Part shown: in pieces, positions 55,846-64,000 of the stretch
How the letters are laid out: every line of letters starts with the position of its first letter
Position numbering within the stretch: the first letter of the stretch is position 1
Source of the DNA: Halichondria panicea
Lineage: Eukaryota > Porifera > Demospongiae > Suberitida > Halichondriidae
Assembly: GCF_963675165.1 (NCBI RefSeq)
Contig: NC_087382.1
Span: 6,992,315 to 7,056,314 of the forward strand
Direction of reading: 5' to 3'
Length of the DNA: 64,000 nt
The notes under the pieces: generated by a model
What the model was told of the DNA's origin: nothing
Database searches by the model: none
What the model saw: only the letters and a program-made list of their open reading frames with translations
Made by a program: the position numbers and the translations under genes

Positions 55846-57419
55846 GCCGTCGAGCATGTCCGTGTACAATCTCATTAATGGTCAGCTCGTCGTACACCAC
55901 AGTGCTTTTCCAAATGTTTGTGGACCCTATGCAACCTATTCTGAGCGAAAGTATTTTTGAGGGAATGTTTTGGAACACTGGTGCACCGGTAATGGGTGGT
56001 AGCTGGAGCATTGTTCTAGCCCCCAAACCATGCCCCCAAATCATGCACTCGTTACCCCCGTAGATCTCATCTAGTCTCAGGTGTATGTACGTTAGGTTAA
56101 GGCTGGACACCATGGACACCTCGTCAATTATGAACACCTTTTTAACTGCTGCCTGAGGTACTTGAGTGTTTCTTTGGGCAGTTCCCAGTACAATGCTATG
56201 GGCAACTGAAAGAGCTGGTAGGTGGTCACACCGTTTACGTTACAAGCTGCTAGGCCCGTCGGGGCGGCTACTGCACTGGCATTGGCTAAATCCGGCCAAG
56301 TGTCTTTGACAAACGCTCTGAGCGCTTGAATGAGGAAGGACTTGCCCGTTCCCCCCACACCAAGGTTACAGGCCACGTTTTCGTGGTCTCGTTCGTGCAA
56401 CAAATGGCTACTGATTTTTTCGTAAACCCTGCACCGGTCTTCGTTTAGCATGGACAGTCGGGGCTCCAGGTGGCGATCCAAGTGTGATTTAGCCATACCC
56501 TGGAGCAGGACGTCTTCGTCGTCGTCTTTTTTTTCGTCCTCCTTTTTCGGAGGATCTAGACGTTTCCGCCTTCTGGCGTCGGAGATTTCTCTCATTCTTC
56601 TGTTACATTCCAGCAGCTTGGCGTGGTGATTAAGGAGGCCTTTGTTCTGCCTCCTCTCGAACGACGTTTTAGGTGTCTCTCCGTCTTCGAGGAGGTCACT
56701 CTCGTCAGTGTACGGCAGGAGGAGACCGTAGTAGTAGGCCTCTTTTTGGATGGTCTTGTACTTGGGGTGATGGATTACACGAGGTTTGAGCCCCGTCTCT
56801 AGCGTACCGTGTGCGACAAAGTCGTGCAAGCACATGGAGGACAGTCTGTCTGGCCTGTTTGGATAGTGCACGTCACATGTCAGTGCTGTTGGGTTTCATT
56901 CTTTTTAGCTCAGCATAGGTTTTCAGCTTTCTATTGCGTTTGGTTGGTAGTTTGGCGTTGACGTACTGAACTGTGTGTGATTTCTCGTTCAGGGGGTCAC
57001 CTCTGAGGTTGTCATACGTGCCCGATTCTCTGTTTTTTAGACACTCTTTTGCAAACTTCCACATTATACCGTAGAGGGTGCCCGTGCTAGACAGGTCCTC
57101 AAAATTGCGATACGCCGTAATGTAACCAGTGAGCGCCATGCTGGTTTCGGCTATGTACTGGGCGTCTACATTGGCTTTCCAAAGGTACAGCAGCAACGGA
57201 TTGTAATCGTTGATTCTAGCTTCCTCAACTTTTCTGGGAAGATCGTACACTCGTCGCCTCGTCACCTAGAGGGTGTAGAGAGGTTGCCTCTCTGGGAAAA
57301 TTGAATCTACATCTTTTAATGTACTTCCCCCCACCAATGTATCTAGGCCTGGAACAGTAGGCATTGCACTGATGAATTGTCACCAGGGTTCTGGGTCTGT
57401 TTTTTTGTCTGGAATGTTA
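55846..57419 (-). pseudogene. Helitron PIF1-like helicase region, broken
   Basis: After the gypsy-2 site the protein continues VTIHQCNAYCSRPRYIGGGK and RCRFNFPREA, then INDYNPLLLYLWKANVDAQY (57200), typical of the Rep-to-helicase linker. The helicase has motif I GVGGTGKSFLIQ (about 56370), AAPTGLAACNVNG, and motif II FIIDEVSMV (about 56125) in a shifted frame. Later motifs are lost at the insertion at 55845. Frame changes near 57260, 56872 and 56130 break the gene. Confidence 0.88.
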
Positions 57420-57424
57420 CACGT

Positions 57425-57570
57425 TGTAGAATTAGGGATTAGACAGGTACCAATGTAGCTTTATCAACACGAGACAACATAAGACATGCGCACCAATCAT
57501 AAGGTAAAGATCACAACACTAACAAAGGATAAATACAAACAGCATACATAGTAAATACAGTTATACCACA
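57425..57570 (-). repeat. 3' LTR of gypsy-2
   Basis: This 146-bp repeat is identical to the partner at 61868-62013. It ends TGT/ACA. A 13-bp tandem duplication (GTCACTCAACAAC at 57583-57595 and 57596-57608) lies just inside it. Confidence 0.95.
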
Positions 57571-57600
57571 TCTCCCCCTTAAGTCACTCAACAACGTCAC

Positions 57601-60600
57601 TCAACAACGTAAATAGTCCGGGGGACCTGGGGCTGATCCAGTTTTTGATCGAGTGTTCCGTTCAGTTGGTACAGGAGGCACATCGGTTTCATTGGTCTCA
57701 GTTTCACCTCGAAGTCGTAACTGTACTCTGTTCCTGCGAACTTCACCTGATGGTGTATCAACTTGGTAGGAGCGTGGTTGTGTAGAGGTTGTCACAATAC
57801 TCCCTGGAACCTGTCCATGTGGAGTGTCTACCCATACGGGTGTATGTTCAGGTAGCGGCATTAGTGGTCGGGCACGGTGTCGTTGGTCGTAATCACGTTT
57901 TTGTTTATGCTTGTTCTTCTCATCGGTTTCTTTAAATTCTTTGAGATATGACCACTTTGGTACGAATGTACTCTGAATTTGTGGGACATCAGTACGAATT
58001 TTTCGTCCCATAAGGAGTTCAGCTGGACTAAAACCACAAGAAGGTAGGGGGGTTGCCCTGTAGCTCAGCAGAGCCTTGCATGGGTCTGGAGAGTCCTTCA
58101 AGAGTAGTTTAGCCGTCTTGACTGACCTTTCAGCTAGACCGTTTGACTGTGGGTGGTAAGGGCTGCTGGTGATATGGCAAAAGTTATACTTGCCTGCGAA
58201 TTCCCTCATTTCTTTGCAGTTATATTGAGGGCCATTGTCGCTGATCATAATTGAAGGAATTCCATGCCGTGCGAATATAGCTTTCAGTGCTGTAATCACT
58301 CCAGATGCTGTTGTGTTCGAAAGTTTCTGTACTTCGATAAATCGAGAAAAATAGTCGACCACGATTAAGTATGTAGTCTTATCAATTTCGAACAAATCTG
58401 TCCCCACTTTCTCCCAAGGATAGCTGGGTAGTTTTGATGGCATGAGGGGCTCTCTGTGGGGAGCTGTGTTCTTTTGGCATTCTGGACAGTGTGTGACAAA
58501 TGTCTCCATGGTTTTTGAGGCACCTGGCCACCATACTGATTGGGCGACTCGCAGTCTGCAACGAACGATTCCTTGGTGGCCACTGTGGATTTTTTCCATT
58601 GTTTCTTTTCTCAACTTTTCTGGGATTACAATTCTCGACCCATAAAGTAGCAAATGTCGGGTGTAAGTGAGTGATGACCTGACTTGATAGTACTTGCTGA
58701 CTTCTCCTTTGAGTTGGTTCCTGTTGGGCCAACCTGACTTACAGAACTCAATAATCTTGGAACATGTTGGGTCCTCTGACTGTGCATGACGATATGTGAC
58801 AGGCTCTGGGAAAACAGACCAATTGGCGCAAGCTATAATTTTTGCGATCTATATACCAGATGATAGAGCAAAGAATTGCCTGCGCATTGATATGCTTAGT
58901 TTGCACATACCTTGTTCCATGCCTGAGTTATGCGCGTTGGAAACTCGAAGTTGTAAAACAGCAGTATTGAGAAACGCCCACTCAAAGATTGCTAAATTGG
59001 GAAAAGTAAGGTAATGGTGGCTGTTTAGACAAAGCGCTTTGGTGGAAAGAGTTGGATTCAGAGCATCAGATTTTGCAGAGAGGTAGTAGAAAGACTATAG
59101 ATAACTATAATCCAAGAAAAAAATTTATGAGATTATACACTGTAGTCTATAAATCTGGCTTTTGCTCAATACCAATATCTGCTCCAATTGGTCTGTTTTC
59201 CCAGAGCCTGTCACATATGTCTCTAGGCTGGCTTCTTCTGCAGGTAGGCTAGTAATTACGGAATCCACTAGATTTTCGGTTTCCTTCTCTGCGTCCATGT
59301 CACTCTTTTGGGGTAGAGTATTGATGGGTGCTCGCGAAAGTGTATCAGCCAAATATAGGGATTTTCCTGGTGAGTGGTAGATAGTGTAGTCAAATCTCAT
59401 CAGTCGGATCCTGAAACGAAGTACTCGAGGTGGTAAAGTATCAAGGCTCTTCTGTCCCAGTATTGGCACCAAGGGTTTATGGTCTGTCTCCAGTTCGAAC
59501 CTTTTCCCTAGAACATATTCGGCAAACTTTTCACATGCCCATGTGAGGGCGAGGGCCTCTTTTTCGATTTGTGCATATCTAGTTTCCGTTTCGGTGAGTG
59601 CACGCGAGGCAAACGCAACCGGACGCCATTCCTTGTCGTTTTGTTGTAAGAGTACAGCACCTAAACCGTAGGCAGATGCATCGGCACTGATTTTGATAGG
59701 CTTTTCGAGGTCGTACAAGGCCAATACTCGATTTGAAGAGATTTCTTCCTGGAGCTTTTGAAAGGCGTCATCCTGGCTTGGTGTCCATGTGTAGGGCTGT
59801 TTTGGGCTGAGGAGTTTGCGCAATGGCTGAGACAATTCTGCAATTTTGGGAGAGAATTTGTTGAGTTGGTTGACAATTCCCATGAACCTTCTCAGTTCAG
59901 TGAGGGATGCTGGAGGAGGCATTTTTCTTATGGCCTCTGTCCTTTTAGGGTCAGGAGATATGCCCTCGCTATCGATGATGTGTCCTAGGTATTCGATCCT
60001 GGATTGGTGGAATTTACATTTGGCTTTGTTGAGGGTGAGCCCTTCGTTTTGTATCCGTTTAAGGACCTCGTGTAGTCTTTGGTCATGCACGTCCCTGGTG
60101 GCAGCAAATATCAGGATGTCGTCGACGTGGACAAGGACTCCTGGAATGTCAGCTAGAAGCTCGTTCATTTTCCGCTGGAAATGCTCTGGGGCACTGTTGA
60201 TGCCGAAGGGTAGCTTATTGAAGCAAAATCGGCCAATTGGTGTAAGGAACGTAGTAAGGAGCCTGGACTCTTGTGACAATGGGACTTGCCAAAAACCGCT
60301 ATTTGTGTCTAACTTGGTGAACACTTTGGCCCCTGCCATTTGGGCAAGGGTGGAATCAACTTTAGGTAGTGGGTGTACTTCTCTCATCACGTTTTCATTT
60401 AATGGTTTTAGGTCGACACATACACGGAGTTTTCCTGACGGCTTGGTAACAATGACCATTCCCGCACACCATGGTGTTGGCTCACTGACTTTAGAGATTA
60501 CACCCAGTTGTTGCATTCGTTGTAGCTCCTTTTCGACTTCAGGGCGTTGTGGCAGTGCCGCACGTCGTGGGACGTATATGGCAAACGGGGTGGCATCGGG

Positions 60601-61836
60601 TTTCAGGCGTATCGTATAGTCTGTTTTAAAAGTTCCAAGTCCTTTAAAGATCTCGGGATACTGCTGGACCACTGAATCATCTTGGATTTCTCCCACTTGT
60701 TCGAGTACTTGTAGTGCTCTAATCGCTGGGAGGCTGAGTAAGTTATTTCGGAGGTTTTCCACAACGAAAATTTTTTGAGTGCATTTTCTTTGCTGCACTT
60801 GAAGATGGACTTCTGTTTCTCCTAGCAGAGTGAGTGGTTTGCAATCTGGTCCGCAGAGTGTTTTCGTGGCTTTTTGGAGGGTAGGGGTCTGTGGCATTGA
60901 TTTCCAGGTGTTTTCCGATACTGCGGTGACTTCGGCACCTGTGTCCACCTTAAAAGTCACTGGTATACTGTTGACTGTCACCTGGAGCTTCCATGCTTTT
61001 CCTGTTTCCCCTGTTTGTGCAGAATCTAGGTAGAACTCGTCGCTGTCGGGGTCGGGGTCTCGTACGCTCATGTTCTCTGTAATCTCGGCAACACCCTTAG
61101 AAAGGCATTGGGAGCCATAGTGTCCCTTTCGGTCACATTTGAAACATACAGCATCTCTAGCTGGACAGCGTTGAAATGAATGAGGACTTTTTCCACATCG
61201 TTGACACGTTTGTGCTTTGCTCTGTGGTTTAGTGAATCGTTTGTTCTTGGGTATGTAACGAGTTTTTACTTCTTCTAATCCAGATTGGTCACTGGCAGTG
61301 CCCTTTAGGTGGGCTGCTTGTTGTTTTACTGCTTCTCGCTGTCGCACAAGTTTCTTTGCTTTCTCCAATGTGAGGTCTGCCTCCATCTGTAGTCGCTCTG
61401 AAAGGGATTGGTCTTGAATACCTACGACGAGGCGGTCCCGTATCATCTCATCTTTGATCGCGCCGTACTCGCAGTTGTCGGCGGCTTGGTGTAGGGAAGT
61501 AATAAAAAGTTCAATCGATTCTCCCTTTTCTTGTTGACGTCTGTTAAAACACGCTCTTTCGAAGATTACGTTCTTTCGAACCTTGAAATGGGCATCATAT
61601 CTCGCGATGACGCTGTCGAAAACTTTTTTATCTTCATTGGATATTCCTGACATGTTCAGGATGTCTTCTGACGCTTCTCCCATACAGTAAAGTAGGGTAC
61701 TGACCTGTCTTTCGCCTGATTCCGTGGAAAGACCAGAGGCAATGCGATACTGTTGGAACCTTCCTTTCCAGCGACTCCATTCTTCTGGTTTATCGAAACT
61801 AAATGCATTTGGGGGTTGTAGTAAGCTTCCTGCCAT
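57601..61836 (-). CDS. gypsy-2 gag-pol polyprotein, split by a MITE
   Basis: The frame starts at ATG 61836, inside the 5' LTR-proximal region, and ends at 57601. In order it has gag (PEEWSRWKGRFQQYRIASGL), zinc knuckles (CQRCGKSPHSFQRC and CFKCDRKGHYGSQC) and protease (VDTGAEVTAV). RT has the box HVDDILIF, RNase H has ADASAYGLGAVL, and integrase has HSGHQG, CPECQ, VGTDLFE, SDNGPQYN and a downstream Glu. The MITE at 58795-59215 lies between SLETY and RHAQSEDPTC and brings stops. Outside it no frame break is seen, consistent with the identical LTRs. Confidence 0.93.
58795..59215. mobile_element. 421-bp TGTGACAG-family MITE in gypsy-2
   Basis: The ends are TGTGACAGGCTCTGGGAAAA on both sides, with the inverted repeat continuing through CAGACCAATTGG. 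TA flanks it (58793-58794 and 59216-59217), within ATAT of the target. The interior matches the MITE at 24348-24767. It interrupts the gypsy-2 pol frame, so it is the youngest event that can be ordered in the right half. Confidence 0.92.
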
Positions 61837-61867
61837 CTTTAGAGAGGGGATCCCACCTCTGACACCA

Positions 61868-62013
61868 TGTAGAATTAGGGATTAGACAGGTACCAATGTA
61901 GCTTTATCAACACGAGACAACATAAGACATGCGCACCAATCATAAGGTAAAGATCACAACACTAACAAAGGATAAATACAAACAGCATACATAGTAAATA
62001 CAGTTATACCACA
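61868..62013 (-). repeat. 5' LTR of gypsy-2
   Basis: This is the 146-bp partner LTR, followed on minus directly by the primer site. Confidence 0.95.
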
Positions 62014-62018
62014 CACGT

Positions 62019-63960
62019 GACTCTCCAGGCGAGAACCACGTCATCGGGGTCGACCCTCATCACGGGGGCTCCCTGGTAATGTGGTGCACCTCTGCTGATA
62101 CTCTTTTTTAATGAAGAAGCACACCACCTTACCAAACAACTCGCCGCGCACAATTACAATGTTGAACATTGCGTGGAATTTGTGCGAGAACTGCTTCGAC
62201 ACAGAGATGGGGAGAGATGTCGAACTTGCCCAGTAGCTTAAGGAACTCCAAAATGTCTGGTGAGCTGCACAGCTTAGCGTCATGAAAATGGTCGCCGGAC
62301 CAAAGTCCCTAGCTAGAGCCTCTAGGTCACCGGAAGTGTTTTGCCAGTACTGCTTGGTTCCACGCACACTCCTCATGATTGTGGAGAAGTTTCCCTCCAG
62401 CTCGCCGTCTTTTTTGTCTAGCTTTACTTTGACAGACAAATGTCTGCTCGAGGTGTTTTTAAGCACATTGAAAATGCATGAGTTTTAGGTGCATGAGGTA
62501 GAACAGGTACTCGCTACTTTTTCTGTACCTTTGTTGTTTAGACGCGACTTTACGTACTCACTGAAAGCCAGGTGCTCGTCGCGAGGGTGGAACTCGCCGA
62601 ATCTACCTGTTGGTCTGTGTTGGGAAAAGGTCTGGAAAGCACATGACATCTCCTGGCTACGTATTTTAAACTGGTCTATGTCAGCGACATTGGGTTTGAA
62701 CGTGTCTAAATTGCGTAGCGTGTAAGCTTGTATGCCGGCCGACTGGTCGGTCACCTTTTCGACCATGCTACTGGTTGCACTACCTCTATGACGACGTCGT
62801 CCATGGACTGTTCTACTTTGTCCGGCTTTACGTCTACGTACAACCAGTTTATTTCTTTGAGTTCCCCCTTGATTTTGTTAATGTCGACGAATTTCTGCCA
62901 AAGAACAATTTTCTTTGTGGGAACCCCGTCGACTTTAACGTACAGTTGAGGTTTAGGCAGTCCGCATTCGTTCAGAGCTAGCTTATAGACATGGGCAAAC
63001 GCAGAATGACTGCCTTGAGACAATTGTGCGCGGGGACTTTCTTTGAGTACGTTTTCAATCTGATTATAGTTTGAAAACCAGTTGAATCAATTGAATCAAT
63101 TGCAAGCTAAAGGGCTGGGGGACCGTTTCAAGATTGGACCTAGAAGGCAAAATGCACTTTGGTTTACAATAGTTGCACATGTACACCGTTTCTTGTTCCC
63201 ACACAGCCGGATTAACCATTAAAGCATACGCTTTGATGGTTAACCAGGTGATATTATCGCGAAGGCTATCATGCAACACCTTTGTACACTGATCACGTCT
63301 GAACAGTTGGTCACAACAAATGCACACGTTTATCGCATAGTCGCGAACTCGTACTCCAGTATAATCGGAGCGTACTTTGACATTAGTAAAGCTCTAAACT
63401 GAGTGTCTAGTGTATCGCTAGCTTTACTAACCTCCTGTGGTTCGTCGCATTTGTGATCAAACAGCTCATCTAAACCGAGCAGCTGGTGGTCGTGGTTTTT
63501 AATGCCAGTGGTGTCTTGTTCTTAATGCTTCGTTAATTTGGTTTTGTAACTTTGACAGGGCGGGATAGTGCACGAGAGCATTTCTGAGAATCCTCAACGG
63601 ATTAGCACCAAACAAGTGACAAGCTAGAGGATGGCCCATCCTCTCTTTGACACGATGTTCGTAATCTGGCATTTCTGGGACTTCCCATTCCTGTATGTGT
63701 GTTTGCACATACGGACATGCATGAAGGGCGCCGAGGCGGTCTCGGAGAACCTGAACGTCCTCGCTAAACATGTCGTGCAAGTTTTCAAATTCACTATCAG
63801 AAACCTGCCTACATCTGGCCGTACAGGACCACGTGGGTTTTGGTGTTTTCTTTTTCCCATCTTTAGGCTGTTTTTTAGCTACGACAGGTTTGTAGTCTGA
63901 GAGCACGCACGTACCGTCATTTTTTACCTCAATGCTCACAGAAAAGCTGTAGCTGGCCTA
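62019..63960 (-). pseudogene. Helitron Rep region, broken
   Basis: From the right: a Lys-rich start (63939-63499), a Cys block VCICCDQLFRRDQC with CNYCKPKC (63327-63160), the PTGRFGEFHPRDEHLAFSEY block (about 62570-62620), then VRGTKQYWQNTSGDLEALAR and GPATIFMTLSCA (62390-62270), and FFIKKEYQQR with GAPHYQGAPV after a one-base frame change near 62095. These follow the order of the Helitron-like N-terminal domain and its Rep nuclease. Frame breaks near 62470, 62760 and 63060 separate them. Confidence 0.8.
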
Positions 63961-64000
63961 CTAGGGGTCAAGAGAGATGTCATGGACGCACCCCTGACGT

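Larger units (their letters stand above)
57425..62013 (-). mobile_element. Young Ty3/Gypsy retrotransposon (gypsy-2)
   Basis: Both 146-bp LTRs (57425-57570 and 61868-62013) are identical by eye over their full length. The target duplication is CACGT (57420-57424 and 62014-62018). The primer site TGGTGTCAGAGGTGGGATCC follows the 5' LTR on minus, and a purine tract AAGGGGGAGA precedes the 3' LTR. The single gag-pol frame is interrupted only by a MITE. The element split an older Helitron. Confidence 0.95.
55846..63960 (-). mobile_element. Helitron, split by gypsy-2
   Basis: The minus strand reads 63960 to 62019, is interrupted by gypsy-2 (57420-62018 with target repeat), and resumes from 57419 to 55846. 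It contains the Helitron N-terminal (Rep) region and a PIF1-type helicase. The 5' end and 3' hairpin of the element are not in view: one side is cut by the TGTGACAG-family insertion and the other may lie beyond the window. Confidence 0.85.

Overview
The window looks like a eukaryotic, probably marine-invertebrate, genome built almost wholly of mobile elements. I found no convincing host gene, tRNA or rRNA. Introns that can be checked are very short (46 bp in the Merlin transposase, about 60 bp in a recombinase gene) and open with GTTAG or GTAAG. Compact introns plus a mix of Merlin, Crypton-like, MULE, piggyBac-like, Tc1/mariner, P-like, Helitron, Gypsy and Copia elements suggest a sponge or other early-branching animal. 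That placement is inference only.

Left third (1-27 kb): three minus-strand elements (A about 1.1-8.3 kb, B about 17.4-20.9 kb, C about 21.8-26.4 kb), plus a deleted copy at 7.4-8.3 kb. Each encodes a C2H2-like zinc finger joined to a tyrosine-recombinase domain, preceded by many short repeat-rich exons, and sits among GTCCC-rich and other tandem repeats. A is split by a 2.9 kb insertion that itself carries a Merlin element. The 5' flank of A is split by a Tc1/mariner element (8345-10824) with a second, convergent, spliced gene. Two TIR elements with RecQ-like helicase sequence (11.7-12.5 and 13.9-17.1 kb) lie between A and B. C holds an array in which a whole 66-nt exon with its intron is repeated in tandem.

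Middle (27-49 kb): a MULE with a 9-bp target duplication sits in a TTAA MITE, which sits in a second copy of the element that splits A. Then come a decayed integrase-like transposase, a decayed Gypsy element, a decayed RecQ-like helicase, and a three-level nest: Copia inside a zinc-finger transposase gene inside a piggyBac-type element.

Right (49-64 kb): a decayed P-element-like transposase, a decayed piggyBac gene holding its own short relative, and a minus-strand Helitron cut by a Gypsy element with identical LTRs. That Gypsy is in turn cut by a 421-bp MITE.

Two signals stand out. One is the amplification of whole phase-0 exons in the recombinase elements. The other is a very large number of exact tandem duplications with periods mostly of 13-18 bp. 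One of these is present in only one LTR of the Copia element, so it arose after insertion.
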